Assembly: GCA_019112865.1 (NCBI GenBank)
Contig: DXIN01000029.1
Span: 1 to 49,274, forward strand
From: Candidatus Helicobacter avicola
GTDB taxonomy: Bacteria > Campylobacterota > Campylobacteria > Campylobacterales > Helicobacteraceae
Length of the DNA: 49,274 nt
Direction of reading: 5' to 3'
Part shown: positions 8,222 to 17,264 of the stretch, one piece after another
Layout of the letters: every line of letters starts with the position of its first letter
How positions within the stretch are numbered: the stretch's first letter is position 1
The notes under the pieces: generated by a model
Databases searched by the model: none
Told to the model about the DNA's origin: nothing
Seen by the model: the letters and a program-made list of their open reading frames with translations, nothing else
Translations under genes and position numbers: made by a program

Positions 8222-9946
8222 CTAAAACTTCTTATCCACCAGATTCTCATTGATAGAATCTGCAAGGCTTTGCACCCGTTGCGCGATTTGGTGTGTGCTA
8301 TGGGCAGCTTGTGTGTTGTTTTGGTTACTAGATTCTAGGGCATTCATAGATTGAGTAATTTGCTCAATTCCTTCACTTTGTTTGGCAATTTCGTTCATCG
8401 TTTTATCAATGCTTTCGACTAAGACACCGATATTTGCCTCTATCTCTCCAAGACTTTTGCTTGTGCGTTCAGCCAGCTTACGCACTTCATCAGCGACCAC
8501 TGCAAAGCCTCGCCCATGTTCTCCTGCTCTTGCTGCTTCAATCGCGGCATTGAGCGCGAGGAGATTAGTCTGTGAGGCGATGTCTTGAATCATATTCACA
8601 ATATTGCGGATATTTTGTGTTTGCTCAATAACTTCTTTTGAATGCTCATTGATTCCTTGTATCGCAACATATACAGATTCTGTATGTTGGGCATTGGTTT
8701 TGAGTTGTTGGGTTTGTTGTGTGGAAGCGTTCATTAGGTTTTCTACCTCGGTATTGAGAGTGTGAGAATCTGCCTCAAGTTTTTGTGCCATTTCGTAGGA
8801 GTGTGTGAGCAATGATCGGATTTGCTCACCTAGCGTATTGATGCTCATCTCAAACTCCCCACTTGCATTTTCTAAATTTTGTGTGAAGTCAAAATGCTGA
8901 TAGGATTCTATAAGGCTTGATATGGTTGGTAAATGCGCACCGATTTTGTGCTCTAACTGCTCTAGAGTGGCATTAAAAAGTGTGATAAGCTCATTTATCT
9001 GTGCGTTGGCACCTCGTGTATTTATACGCTTGCTCAAATCCCCTTCTTGCACGATTTTTAATGTTTGGATAGCATCTTGTATGGCTGCATTATCACTTTT
9101 GATTTGAGATTCTATATCTTTGGTGCTTTGGTTGATGAGTGTTGCCATAATACCAAGCCTATCTTTGCTCTGTAAGGGGATAGGTTTGATTTGATCTTGT
9201 TCTTTACGCAAGAATCTAAAAAATTCTGCCAAACCTTTGCCAACCATAGAAATAGAGCTCACTAAGCCCTGCACAATAAAAAATCCAAATCCACTAGAGA
9301 TAAGCACATACACGATAACCCCAGCAATGCTGATAATAGCAATATGACTAGCAAACTCTTTGTCTATTTGTGCTGTGATCTTATCTACCTGGTCTATATA
9401 CACACCTGTGCCTATCCAGAGATTTTCCTCTCCTGCAATTTTTGTGGCATAGGAGATTTTGGGTGTATCGATGAGTTTGTCATTGATTTTTTTAGGCCAC
9501 ACATATCGCACAAATCCCCCACCATTATGCGCCACTTTGTAGAGTTCTTGGATAAGAAGCACACCATTAGGATCTTTGTGATTATAGAGGTCTTTGCCTA
9601 TGGTGTCTTGCATATAATATGGGTAAGCAATCGCTACATAATCACGATAGACGAAAAAATATCCACTTTCATCAGATTCAAAGACCGCATGCGCTAAGAG
9701 ATCGTTGATGATGTGTTCTTTTTGTTTGGGGTCTGTGATGTCTTTGATAGATTCTGCAAGGAGGTTTGCCATAGAATCTACTTGGTTGCGTAGTTGGTTT
9801 TTGATTGTAGATTCTATATTGTGTCCAATGATGGTGTGTGCTTGAGTTTTGAGTTGGAAGCTTAGGGTCGCGATAACCCCGACACTTACAAGCAAAAGGA
9901 CTAAGAGTAAGATTGCTAAGCGCCACTCGACTTTTATATTTTTCAT
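8222..9946 (-). CDS. Methyl-accepting chemotaxis protein with single Cache sensor
   Basis: This is a transmembrane chemoreceptor that feeds CheA/CheW. The product (574 residues) has a first membrane helix at about 10-32 and a periplasmic region of about 160 residues with the single-Cache pattern ([26 protein letters not shown]). A second membrane helix lies at about 198-225 ([22 protein letters not shown]), then HAMP-like linker helices, then the signalling hairpin with its highly conserved tip ([20 protein letters not shown] and [20 protein letters not shown]). Only about 90 residues follow the tip and the protein ends in DKKF; the other receptor in this window ends in KKKF. AGGAG precedes the ATG. 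The ligand cannot be read from sequence; Cache_2 domains often bind small organic acids. Confidence 0.93.
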   Translation of the reverse strand: MKNIKVEWRLAILLLVLLLVSVGVIATLSFQLKTQAHTIIGHNIESTIKNQLRNQVDSMANLLAESIKDITDPKQKEHIINDLLAHAVFESDESGYFFVYRDYVAIAYPYYMQDTIGKDLYNHKDPNGVLLIQELYKVAHNGGGFVRYVWPKKINDKLIDTPKISYATKIAGEENLWIGTGVYIDQVDKITAQIDKEFASHIAIISIAGVIVYVLISSGFGFFIVQGLVSSISMVGKGLAEFFRFLRKEQDQIKPIPLQSKDRLGIMATLINQSTKDIESQIKSDNAAIQDAIQTLKIVQEGDLSKRINTRGANAQINELITLFNATLEQLEHKIGAHLPTISSLIESYQHFDFTQNLENASGEFEMSINTLGEQIRSLLTHSYEMAQKLEADSHTLNTEVENLMNASTQQTQQLKTNAQHTESVYVAIQGINEHSKEVIEQTQNIRNIVNMIQDIASQTNLLALNAAIEAARAGEHGRGFAVVADEVRKLAERTSKSLGEIEANIGVLVESIDKTMNEIAKQSEGIEQITQSMNALESSNQNNTQAAHSTHQIAQRVQSLADSINENLVDKKF

Positions 9947-10069
9947 TCTACGCTCCTATTAGGTAATCTTTTTCTAGGGTATCATATTTCTTTGTGGTAT
10001 TTGCTCTAGCGATGGTTTTTTATAAAGTATTTTGTATGAGGTTTTGTAGAAATGAAACAAATTTTTAAC

Positions 10070-10678
10070 TTATTTCCCAAAGACTTTTTGAGAGATAAGC
10101 GCACGCAAAGCCTGCACATCATAGAGTTTGTGCTGGAGTTTTGGCGGAGGTTGTGTGCTGACAAGCACAGAGTTGGTGTTTTTGAGTGTATGTAGCTCGC
10201 TTTGGGTGAGTTTATCGGCTTTGGTAAAAATGGTTAAAATCTCCTGATCCCCGCGTTTAAGCCCATTTAGCAATGCTAGCACTGCATCATCTTGTGGGAG
10301 ATGTGGGTGGCGCGCATCGCGTAAATGGATAAAAAGCTTGATGCTCTCTCGTTTCTGTAAAAACTCTAGTAGGTATTGCTCCCATTTGGTTTTAGTCTCT
10401 TTGCTTACCTTAGCATACCCAAATCCGGGCAAATCCACAAACACAAGCGGAATCACCTCCTCATCACATACAAACTCTACACCAAAAAAATTTATGAGCT
10501 GTGTCTTGCCCGGTGTGGCAGAGCTTTTGGCGAGCTTTTTGCCTAGCAGGAGATTGAGTAGGCTGGATTTGCCTACATTACTGCGTCCTAAAAAGACAAT
10601 TTCACTGCTTTGTGGGCTTGGGGCTTGGGCGATGTGCTGTGCGCTGGTGAGAAAATGTGCATTTTTGGTAATAATCAT
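10070..10678 (-). CDS. engB: Ribosome biogenesis GTPase YsxC/EngB
   Basis: EngB is a small Ras-like GTPase needed for assembly of the large ribosomal subunit. The product (202 residues) has G1 GRSNVGKSS at residues 31-39, a threonine-containing G2 region (TPGKTQLINFF), G3 DLPGFGYA and G4 TKAD. The start at 10678 (MIITKNAHFLTSA) matches the family's usual N-terminus and has AGGG six bases before it; upstream in-frame codons belong to the lptA reading region. It lies 13 bases after the lptA stop, as in H. pylori and C. jejuni, where engB also follows lptA. Confidence 0.95.
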   Translation of the reverse strand: MIITKNAHFLTSAQHIAQAPSPQSSEIVFLGRSNVGKSSLLNLLLGKKLAKSSATPGKTQLINFFGVEFVCDEEVIPLVFVDLPGFGYAKVSKETKTKWEQYLLEFLQKRESIKLFIHLRDARHPHLPQDDAVLALLNGLKRGDQEILTIFTKADKLTQSELHTLKNTNSVLVSTQPPPKLQHKLYDVQALRALISQKVFGK

Positions 10679-10691
10679 ACACAACCCTAGA

Positions 10692-11198
10692 TTACTTGCT
10701 TTTGGTGGTATTAGCACTTGACTTAGAATCTTTGTCCTTTTCTTCATCGAGCAAAAAGATAAGGGTTGTAGGCTTGTCTTTCGCTCCCTCTGAATACGCT
10801 TCTCCCTTTTTGTTGTTGAGCGTCATAAATTCACCTGTGATGGTGTTGGGGCTGTCTTTTTCTTGAATCTTGGCATTGTCATAGAGCCGATACTCATCAG
10901 CTATTGTGTCATACACGACTCTTTGCGCACTGCCATTGATTTTTCTACCATCTTGAGTTTCCACATAGAATCTCACATTACCGGTTGCTGTGTATTCTAG
11001 GGGTTTGCGTTTTTTGTCGGTTTTGATGATGACTTTGTCTGCCCAAAGTTTGTCGTTGGCTTTTTTGACAAACACATCGGTGTTAAGCTCAATTAGGCTG
11101 GTTTTGTCATTGCTACTAAATGTCCTTGCATTGACTTCAAGTTTGTCTGCACCCAAGAGCATCTGTGCTACCACCACCATAAGACCAAGTCTTTTCAT
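10692..11198 (-). CDS. lptA: LptA-like periplasmic lipopolysaccharide transport protein
   Basis: LptA bridges the inner-membrane LptBFGC complex and the outer-membrane LptDE complex in lipopolysaccharide transport. The 168-residue product has a short signal peptide (KRLGLMVVVAQMLLGA), then an OstA-type beta-rich domain (LEVNARTFSSNDKTSLIELNT; GNVRFYVE; TGEFMTLNN) and a charged Lys/Asp/Ser tail of about 25 residues. Its place directly upstream of engB matches lptA in relatives. The lptC gene that normally precedes it in this cluster is not here (mltD is the upstream neighbour, 16 bases away). Confidence 0.85.
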   Translation of the reverse strand: MKRLGLMVVVAQMLLGADKLEVNARTFSSNDKTSLIELNTDVFVKKANDKLWADKVIIKTDKKRKPLEYTATGNVRFYVETQDGRKINGSAQRVVYDTIADEYRLYDNAKIQEKDSPNTITGEFMTLNNKKGEAYSEGAKDKPTTLIFLLDEEKDKDSKSSANTTKSK

Positions 11199-11214
11199 AC
11201 ATTGCCTTAAGATT

Positions 11215-12288
11215 CTAGGATTTTTTGGGAATAGGAATCACGATTTTTTGGTTGATTGAAAGACGCGCATTGCTCAAGCCATTGATACGTTTTAGCTCAT
11301 TGATATTTGTTTTGTATTGACGCGCGATAGAACTTAGTGTATCACCTTTTTGGACTTTGTGCAAGATAAACGCGGAATTTGGCTTGTAGTTTGCGTCAAA
11401 ATGCTGCTTAAAACGCGCAAGTTTTTCATAAGGCAAATAGACATTGTATTCTTTGTTGTTTGCTCCGGGCGGTAAAAATGCGTATTTAAAATGCATATTA
11501 TAACTACGCAATTCTTTTAGGGACATTCCTGCACTTGAAGCGACTATCCCCAAAGGCACGCCACTTTTGAGCTTTAAAATCGCAAGTGTGTCTGTTGCAC
11601 CGCGATTTAAAAGATATTCGGAATTATTGCTTTTCAAAAAATCTGCATCGTTAAACACAAGACTCATTGCCACGATTTTGCGGATATAGTTGCGCGTTTC
11701 TGGCGGAAGATATTTCTTGTCTTCATCAAGCAGGGTTTGGAGTGAGCTATCGCCCCCAGCTTCTTCTATGGCTTTTTGCAAACGCGTATAGCCACAATTA
11801 TATGCCATCATTGCTAGATACCATTCCCCTGTAAGATTGTAGAGTTGCTTTAGGTAGGTAATAGCTGCTTGTGTGCTTTTGATAGGATCTTGTCGCTCAT
11901 CTATATAGTCATTAATCTCCAATCCCAATCCCTTAGCTGTGCCGGGCATAAACTGCCAAATGCCTGAAGCTTTTTTGGAGCTTTTGGCGTTGATGATAAA
12001 TTCCGATTCCACCATCGCTAGAAACAAAAACTCTTGAGGCAAGCCCTCTTGGGCTATCATATTGCGGATAATGGGGATAAAGGTATAGCTATTGTCAAAA
12101 CGTTTGAGGAAGTATTGCGCGCTGGATTCTATGGCATCACGCTGGTCTGTCTGCTCGGGTAAAAAGTCATAACCCAGTCCAAAAGACTGCAAAATTTTTG
12201 GTGTATGCTGGTCGCTATCGACAAAGGAATAATATTCCGCTGCCACACAGCTAATTCCCAAGAATACGCTAAGGATAATATGTCTCAT
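11215..12288 (-). CDS. mltD: MltD-type membrane-bound lytic transglycosylase with LysM domain
   Basis: This enzyme cleaves glycan strands of peptidoglycan to give 1,6-anhydromuramyl ends. The product (357 residues) has a signal peptide (RHIILSVFLGISCVAA) and an SLT domain with the catalytic glutamate in LAMVESEF, then SGIWQFMPGTAKGLGL and MAYNCGYTRLQKA. A C-terminal LysM domain (HKVQKGDTLSSIARQY, NGLSNARLSINQKIVIP) binds peptidoglycan. The only Cys near the signal peptide (GISC) does not make a good lipobox, so it may be soluble rather than a lipoprotein. The start overlaps the tatD stop by four bases. In H. pylori and C. jejuni an rlpA gene follows mltD; here lptA does. Confidence 0.92.
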   Translation of the reverse strand: MRHIILSVFLGISCVAAEYYSFVDSDQHTPKILQSFGLGYDFLPEQTDQRDAIESSAQYFLKRFDNSYTFIPIIRNMIAQEGLPQEFLFLAMVESEFIINAKSSKKASGIWQFMPGTAKGLGLEINDYIDERQDPIKSTQAAITYLKQLYNLTGEWYLAMMAYNCGYTRLQKAIEEAGGDSSLQTLLDEDKKYLPPETRNYIRKIVAMSLVFNDADFLKSNNSEYLLNRGATDTLAILKLKSGVPLGIVASSAGMSLKELRSYNMHFKYAFLPPGANNKEYNVYLPYEKLARFKQHFDANYKPNSAFILHKVQKGDTLSSIARQYKTNINELKRINGLSNARLSINQKIVIPIPKKS

Positions 12289-13076
12289 ACGGCTTGCTCC
12301 ATAGTTGTGTGGATTGGTGGCACTTGTGTAAAAAGTCTATACGCATTTTGTGTGCTAAGGGATTGAATCTCTTCATTCGTGAGGCAGAGAATCTCTGCGA
12401 TTTTTTGGGCAATAAGCGGAATGTATTTGGGCTCATTGCGTTCCCCTCTGTGTGGGTGGGGTGTGAGATAGGGCGCATCGGTTTCAAGAAGTAGGCGATC
12501 TTTTGGCACCAATGGAAGCACCTCTATGAGCCTACGCGCGTTTTTAAAGGTGCAAACTCCGCCAATGCCATAATAAAAGTTTTCAAGCTCTAAGAGGATT
12601 CTATCAGCATTGAAGCAGTGCAAAACACCTCTAAGGCTTGGATAGTTTTTTAAAATCTCAAACGCATCATTTGATGCCTCACGCACATGCACGATAAGTG
12701 GCTTATCAAGCTCTAGCGCAAGCTCAATTTGCGTGATAAAAAGCTCTTTTTGACGACACTTGTAGGCTGCCACCTCTGAATCTGGCAGACGGAAATAATC
12801 CAGCCCACATTCTCCGATAGCCACGCACTTTTTATCACGTGCAAACTCTAGTAGCAATTCCCTATCAAAGCTTTCAATCTCACAGGGGTGAATCCCCGCA
12901 GCAAAATAGATATGCTCGTATTTATGCGCTATGTCTCTAGCCCTAGGGAGATCGCCACCAAACGCACCGGGTATGATAATCTGCTTAACTCCTGCACCAA
13001 AAGCATTGGCAATCACACAATCCAAATCCTCATCATAGGCTTGTGAATCCAAATGGCAATGTGTATCAATCATCAT
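12285..13076 (-). CDS. tatD: TatD family metal-dependent hydrolase (DNase)
   Basis: TatD proteins are TIM-barrel metallohydrolases with 3'-5' exonuclease activity on DNA, active in the cytosol. The 263-residue product shows the metal-binding start (IDTHCHLD), AAGIHPCE, IGECGLDY, PLIVHVREA, GVLHCFN and the final LLETDAPYLTPHPHRG. These cover all the usual metal-ligand motifs, and the length is normal. AAAGG lies about ten bases before the first ATG; a second ATG directly follows (13073), so the start is uncertain by one codon. It is coupled to mltD by a four-base overlap and is divergent from ribE, with an 82-base gap between them. Confidence 0.95.
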   Translation of the reverse strand: MMIDTHCHLDSQAYDEDLDCVIANAFGAGVKQIIIPGAFGGDLPRARDIAHKYEHIYFAAGIHPCEIESFDRELLLEFARDKKCVAIGECGLDYFRLPDSEVAAYKCRQKELFITQIELALELDKPLIVHVREASNDAFEILKNYPSLRGVLHCFNADRILLELENFYYGIGGVCTFKNARRLIEVLPLVPKDRLLLETDAPYLTPHPHRGERNEPKYIPLIAQKIAEILCLTNEEIQSLSTQNAYRLFTQVPPIHTTMEQAV

Positions 13077-13158
13077 TGTGTAAAAACCTTTAGAGAAATT
13101 ATGATAAAATTTTTCACAGAGGCTAATTGTAGCACAATAAATTAAAGCAAGGGTTGTA

Positions 13159-13797
13159 ATGTTTAGTGGGCTTATCAGAGAGATTGGTAAAATCGCGAGT
13201 TTGAGGGGTAATAGGCTTGAGGTGTTTTGTGAGTATCAGCCTTGCATTGGGGATTCTGTAGCGGTTAATGGTGTGTGTCTGACTGCCATAGAATCCAGCA
13301 AGCAAGGATTTGTAGCCGAGCTTAGTGAGACGACAAAATCTCTTATTGCTTTAGAAAACTTCTCGCCCAACGCACCCGTGCATATCGAACCAGCGTTGCG
13401 CGCGGATTCTCGGCTTGATGGGCATATTGTGCAGGGACATATCGATGGTATAGGTGTGATAGAGCATATCACGCACCTTCCCGCTCAAAGCAATTTTTTC
13501 ATCACGACTGCGCCACAAACCCTCCTTGCTATTTTGCCCAAAGGCTCTATTAGTGTAGATGGCGTAAGCCTCACGATTGTTGATGTTGCGCATAATGGCT
13601 TTTGGCTCACGATTATCCCCCATACATTGCACAATACGCTCTTTAAAACCTACAAGCTTGCGCAGCGAGTGAATCTCGAAACTGATATGTTTGTGCGTAA
13701 TACCCTCGCAATCCTACAAAACCTTGATATGCGCACAAAGGGACATCGATTTCCAAAATCATGGGTAGATGTGGATTCTATCCAGCTTGCCTTTTAG
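13159..13797 (+). CDS. ribE: Riboflavin synthase alpha chain
   Basis: The enzyme converts two molecules of 6,7-dimethyl-8-ribityllumazine to riboflavin and a pyrimidine. The 212-residue product has the two lumazine-binding repeats of the family: MFSGLIREIGKI and GDSVAVNGVCLTA in the first, DGHIVQGHIDGIG and GSISVDGVSLTI in the second, with the C-terminal trimerisation helix after VNLETDMFVRN. AGGG five bases before the ATG is the ribosome binding site. Its stop is two bases from the flhX start, as in H. pylori HP1574-HP1575. Confidence 0.95.
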   Translation: MFSGLIREIGKIASLRGNRLEVFCEYQPCIGDSVAVNGVCLTAIESSKQGFVAELSETTKSLIALENFSPNAPVHIEPALRADSRLDGHIVQGHIDGIGVIEHITHLPAQSNFFITTAPQTLLAILPKGSISVDGVSLTIVDVAHNGFWLTIIPHTLHNTLFKTYKLAQRVNLETDMFVRNTLAILQNLDMRTKGHRFPKSWVDVDSIQLAF

Positions 13798-13799
13798 TG

Positions 13800-14081
13800 A
13801 TGCCAAAGACATTTCCCAAAGCAGCGGCACTCGCGTATAATGCAGCCACACACAATGCCCCAAAAGTCGTGGCAAGTGGTAGGGGTGAGGTGGCAATGCG
13901 CATCATTGCTAAAGCAAAGGAATTTGAAGTGCCATTGTTTTGCAACGAAGCATTGGTGGATTCACTGCTTGGTGTGCCATTAGATTCAGAGATTGCGCCC
14001 GAGCTGTATTTAGCGGTGTCGCGTGTGTTTGCGTGGATTATCCGATGTGAGCAAAATGCACAATTAAGTCAAAAGGAGTGA
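13800..14081 (+). CDS. flhX: FlhX, small FlhB C-terminal domain homologue
   Basis: The product has 93 residues and resembles only the cytoplasmic FlhBc part of FlhB (compare VVASGRGEVAMRIIAKAKEFEVPLF with VVAKGVDELAIRIKAVAREYDIRII in FlhB here). It lacks the membrane region and the NPTH cleavage site; the position equivalent to the residues after the cleavage point begins near the N-terminus. FlhX in H. pylori can partly replace the C-terminal cleavage fragment of FlhB. The start is ATG 13800, which directly follows the ribE stop; a GTG overlaps upstream. It lies between ribE and an ABC ATPase gene whose start follows its stop by two bases. Confidence 0.85.
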   Translation: MPKTFPKAAALAYNAATHNAPKVVASGRGEVAMRIIAKAKEFEVPLFCNEALVDSLLGVPLDSEIAPELYLAVSRVFAWIIRCEQNAQLSQKE

Positions 14082-14083
14082 AG

Positions 14084-14761
14084 ATGGAATTGCTAAGTGC
14101 GCACAATCTAAGCCATAGCTTTGATTTTATGATTTATGAAGGATTAAATCTCACGCTCAATGCGGGTGAAAAAATCGCTATTGTCGGAGTGAGTGGGAGC
14201 GGAAAAAGCACGATTTTAAACAACCTCTCCACGATGCTTGCGCCAAAAAGTGGTGTAGTCAATATCTTAGAATCGCACAATATTTATGCGCTCAAAGCAC
14301 AAGAATTGCTCCACATACGTCGCTATCAGCTCGGCATTATTTTTCAGGCACACTATCTTTTTCGCGGATTTGATGTCAGAGAAAATCTCGAACTTGCGAG
14401 TATTGTGAGTAATCAGCCTATTGATATGGAGCTTTTGGAACATTTTGAGATTGCCCATACACTCAAGCAACAAATCGGCGAGTTAAGCGGAGGGCAGCAG
14501 CAACGTCTCTCTATCGCAAGAGTGCTTAGCAAGAAGCCAAAGATTATTTTTGCTGATGAACCTACTGGGAATTTGGATTCACAAACTGCACACAAAGTAA
14601 TGGAATGCGTTTTTGAGTATGTAGCGACACACAATGCCGGTATTATCATCGCCACTCACGATATGCACATCGCCCAAATGTGCGATAGAATCTACAAGCT
14701 AGAAAATCACCATCTCCACGCAAATATAGGCTTGGCAACAGAATCTCGCACGAGGTCTTAG
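14084..14761 (+). CDS. ABC transporter ATP-binding protein, LolD/FtsE-like
   Basis: The 225-residue cytosolic ATPase has Walker A GVSGSGKS, a Q-loop (IIFQAHYLF), the signature LSGGQQQRLS, Walker B IIFADEPTGNLDS and an H-loop ATHD. The ADEPTGNLDS form places it in the MacB/LolD/FtsE group, which works with FtsX-like permeases in lipoprotein release or cell division. No permease gene is adjacent, so the partner and substrate are unknown; LolD is my first guess. The ATG at 14084 is preferred over the GTG at 14078 because AGGAG lies five bases before it. The coding region opens two bases after flhX. Confidence 0.85.
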   Translation: MELLSAHNLSHSFDFMIYEGLNLTLNAGEKIAIVGVSGSGKSTILNNLSTMLAPKSGVVNILESHNIYALKAQELLHIRRYQLGIIFQAHYLFRGFDVRENLELASIVSNQPIDMELLEHFEIAHTLKQQIGELSGGQQQRLSIARVLSKKPKIIFADEPTGNLDSQTAHKVMECVFEYVATHNAGIIIATHDMHIAQMCDRIYKLENHHLHANIGLATESRTRS

Positions 14762-14890
14762 TGCGGTTTGTTTTGCGGATTTGTTAGTATTTGTGGAGAA
14801 TGAATCCTCCCGCGCTTAGTTTTGTGCGTATCTCGAATCTAAGGCTTGCTTTTGTTTAGATTCTGCAGTGTTGTTAGTGGCTTCTACTCC

Positions 14891-14918
14891 ACCCAAACGC
14901 CAAAAGGTGGCTTTGGGT
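14891..14918. terminator. Hairpin between the ABC ATPase gene and rpsR
   Basis: ACCCAAA-GCCA (14891-14902, one bulged C) pairs with TGGC-TTTGGGT (14908-14918) around an AAAGG loop, a stem of eleven base pairs. It lies 18 bases beyond the rpsR stop and between convergent genes, so it probably ends the ribosomal-protein transcript, but there is no T run on either side. The rest of 14762-14935 shows no gene. Confidence 0.45.
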
Positions 14919-14935
14919 AGGCTTGTGAGGATAGC

Positions 14936-15190
14936 TTAGATTTTGAAAGGATTTTCAATAACCTTTTTGCGATCGATGATATATGGGATAAGCGCCATAT
15001 GTCTTGCGCGCTTGATAGCTACCTCCACGCGTTCCTGCCATTTTTTTGTGTTGCCAGTGAGGCGGCGAGGCATAATCTTATAACGTTCTGAAAGCGAATG
15101 CTTAAGCATATCCACATCTTTGTAATCAATAAATTCGAGCTTTGCCTCTGTGTAGCGGCAGTATCGTTTTGAATATTTTTTCTTTTCCAT
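14936..15190 (-). CDS. rpsR: 30S ribosomal protein S18
   Basis: S18 binds the small subunit platform together with S6. The 84-residue product has the family core: [30 protein letters not shown] and [28 protein letters not shown] precedes the ATG. It is the last gene of rpsF-ssb-rpsR, ten bases after ssb, an order conserved across bacteria and seen in H. pylori (HP1246-HP1244). Confidence 0.98.
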   Translation of the reverse strand: MEKKKYSKRYCRYTEAKLEFIDYKDVDMLKHSLSERYKIMPRRLTGNTKKWQERVEVAIKRARHMALIPYIIDRKKVIENPFKI

Positions 15191-15200
15191 TGTTTCTCCT

Positions 15201-15695
15201 TTAGAATGGTATTTCTTCGTCGTCTATGTTGATTTCTGGGATATTTTGTGGGTAGGTGTTGTTGGGTTGGGCGTTGTATGCTTGCTGTGGTTGATTGTAG
15301 CCCATATTTTGGTTTTGTGGTGCTTGGTTGTAGCCACTATCTCCATAGCCTGCATTATCCCCACTTTGTGAGCGTGAGCCCAGCATCTGCATACTTTCAG
15401 CAATTATGCTGTGCTTGGATCGTTTTTGCCCGCTTTGATCTGTCCAGCTCTCAAAGGATAGACGCCCTTCGATGAGGACCTTTGAGCCGCTTCTTAGATA
15501 CTGACTGGCAACTTCAGCAGTTCTACCAAATAGTTTGACATCGACATAGCACACTTCCTCGCCCTTGCTTCCATCTTGTTTGTTATAACGTCTATTGGAG
15601 GCAAGTCCGATTGTTGCTACCGCACTCCCACTGGGTAAATAGCGTAAATCCACATCACGTGTGAGATTTCCTACCATAATCACCTTATTATACAT
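15201..15695 (-). CDS. ssb: Single-stranded DNA-binding protein
   Basis: SSB coats single-stranded DNA in replication, repair and recombination. The 164-residue product has an OB-fold domain ([19 protein letters not shown] through about residue 108), then a Gln/Asn/Tyr/Gly-rich flexible linker, and the acidic partner-binding tip DDEEIPF. Of two consecutive ATGs the second (15695) is chosen because it lies five bases from the AGGGGG ribosome binding site and matches the family N-terminus. It sits between rpsF and rpsR, so it is likely made from the ribosomal-protein transcript. Confidence 0.97.
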   Translation of the reverse strand: MYNKVIMVGNLTRDVDLRYLPSGSAVATIGLASNRRYNKQDGSKGEEVCYVDVKLFGRTAEVASQYLRSGSKVLIEGRLSFESWTDQSGQKRSKHSIIAESMQMLGSRSQSGDNAGYGDSGYNQAPQNQNMGYNQPQQAYNAQPNNTYPQNIPEINIDDEEIPF

Positions 15696-15719
15696 CATAT
15701 CCCCCTTAAGCTTCCTAGC

Positions 15720-16163
15720 TTATGCCTCTTGTGCTGCTCCATCTTGTGCGTCTTTTGTTTGCACTTCTTTTGGTGTTTCCTGAATTGGTGTGGATTCACT
15801 AGAGGTTTTTTGCTTTTTGGGCTCTGGCTTGTTATTGGCTCTATCTACAAGTGTTTGCCACGCTTTTTGCTCTCTTTTGTTTTCGTATTTGATAACGATA
15901 AATCGCAAAATCTCTTCGTTGATTCTGTAATTTCTCTCAAGTTCTGCGATAAGGCTCGTAGGTGCTTTGAAATAGATTACAAAGTAATACCCACGTTTAT
16001 TTTTCTTAATCTCATAGGCAAGATTTCTCATACCCATATCTAAGCAAGTCTCGATAACGCCGCCATTTTTGGTAATAATGTCTTTGAAAAAATCAATTTT
16101 TGTTTTGATTTCTTCCTCGACTAGAGTAGGTTTGATGATAAACATCGTTTCGTAGTGTTTCAT
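15720..16163 (-). CDS. rpsF: 30S ribosomal protein S6
   Basis: S6 partners S18 on the small subunit platform. The 147-residue product starts [14 protein letters not shown], with [29 protein letters not shown] and the [10 protein letters not shown]-like helix ([13 protein letters not shown]). After about residue 105 there is a long Lys/Glu/Gln/Ala-rich tail, longer than in E. coli S6, probably disordered. The start at 16163 is supported by AAGGAG; in-frame codons upstream have no ribosome binding site. Confidence 0.97.
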   Translation of the reverse strand: MKHYETMFIIKPTLVEEEIKTKIDFFKDIITKNGGVIETCLDMGMRNLAYEIKKNKRGYYFVIYFKAPTSLIAELERNYRINEEILRFIVIKYENKREQKAWQTLVDRANNKPEPKKQKTSSESTPIQETPKEVQTKDAQDGAAQEA

Positions 16164-16232
16164 AAAGTCTCCTTTTGGTGTAACCGCCCTTTTGACAAAC
16201 AAACAAAAGAGCAAGGCTTAAGAGGGGGGATT

Positions 16233-17249
16233 CTACCTAAGCATAGCTTGAATTTTGATTAAATTTGTAAGAGAGTTTTTGCTCTTGCCATTTTTGGCGT
16301 CCATATCCCAGCGATTTAGCAAATCAAAAATCTCAATATAGTCGGTTTGCTTGAAATACAGGCAATATTTGCGTTGTCGCTCAAGGATATGTTTGGGTGG
16401 GGTAAAGCCCAAAATATCGCTAGCATTGAGATTGCCTCTTGTCTTGATATAGCTAAAAAATAAAAAAAGTTGATAAAAAAACCGCTGCAATTCCCGCACG
16501 AGCATTACTTCACTTGTGCCTTCTTCATAGATGCTTTGGAGAATCTTGACAAATGGCTTTTTGTCCATCACTGCACAAAAAAGCTCCTCTATGCTAAAAC
16601 TTGCTATCCCCTCGCACAAAAACCGCACCTCCTCACTGCTTACCGCTCGCACGCCATTTTGTGAATCTAGCCCAATGCAAAATTTCTCAAGCTCCTTGTG
16701 GGCGATTGCGAGGTTGTTGTTTTGGAGTTCTAAAATATAGCGCAAATCTTGCGTGTGAATCTCTATCCCTAGCTCTTTTGTGCGCGTGCGCAAAAACTCC
16801 AAGTTCTCCTGCACACTCGGCTCAAAAAACCGCACCTCTGCCACCGGGATAGCACTACTCCTAAAGGCATTTGCAAATGCACGCGCATCTTGCATATACT
16901 CCGCCTCGCTCTTAGCACTAGAGATATGAAACTCGATGATAAGGGCGTTGCTTGGGTTAGATTCTATGGCTTTTAGGAGCGCTTCACAGGATTTTTTATC
17001 GAGCTTTTTATCAAGCTTTAGGAGGATAAAGGTATCGCCGCCAAAGAGCGAGTTTTGGCTAAGGAGTGAGTGGATACTCTCTACATCACACTCATCATAA
17101 AAAAACCGCTGCACTTCCTGCCCGCCAGAGAGCAATGCGGCGATTTTGCTCCCATAATGGCTGATGAGAAATTCATCTGCCCCATAGAGTAGGTAAGCAC
17201 GAGGAGGATTGGGTTTATTAAGGAGAGAATCTAAGTCTTTTTTATACAT
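16233..17249 (-). CDS. holA: DNA polymerase III delta subunit (HolA-like)
   Basis: HolA opens and loads the beta sliding clamp. The 338-residue product has the family's N-terminal AAA-like fold without a functional nucleotide site (RAYLLYGADEFLISHY, then FFYDECDVESIHSLLSQNSLFGGDTFILLKL) and helical middle and C-terminal domains (ILELQNNNLAIAHKELEKF; VRELQRFFYQLFLFFSYIK). The start at 17249 gives the expected MYKKDLDSLL beginning. It follows the H. pylori order rnr-holA-rpsF-ssb-rpsR, except that an unrelated insert on the other strand now separates it from rnr, so it may depend on a promoter within 17250-17350. Confidence 0.88.
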   Translation of the reverse strand: MYKKDLDSLLNKPNPPRAYLLYGADEFLISHYGSKIAALLSGGQEVQRFFYDECDVESIHSLLSQNSLFGGDTFILLKLDKKLDKKSCEALLKAIESNPSNALIIEFHISSAKSEAEYMQDARAFANAFRSSAIPVAEVRFFEPSVQENLEFLRTRTKELGIEIHTQDLRYILELQNNNLAIAHKELEKFCIGLDSQNGVRAVSSEEVRFLCEGIASFSIEELFCAVMDKKPFVKILQSIYEEGTSEVMLVRELQRFFYQLFLFFSYIKTRGNLNASDILGFTPPKHILERQRKYCLYFKQTDYIEIFDLLNRWDMDAKNGKSKNSLTNLIKIQAMLR

Positions 17250-17264
17250 TGCTAGATAAATTCC

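Noticed and set aside
16224-16229. G6 run after holA as a slippage site
   Set aside because: Too short to slip at high rate and outside any coding frame.
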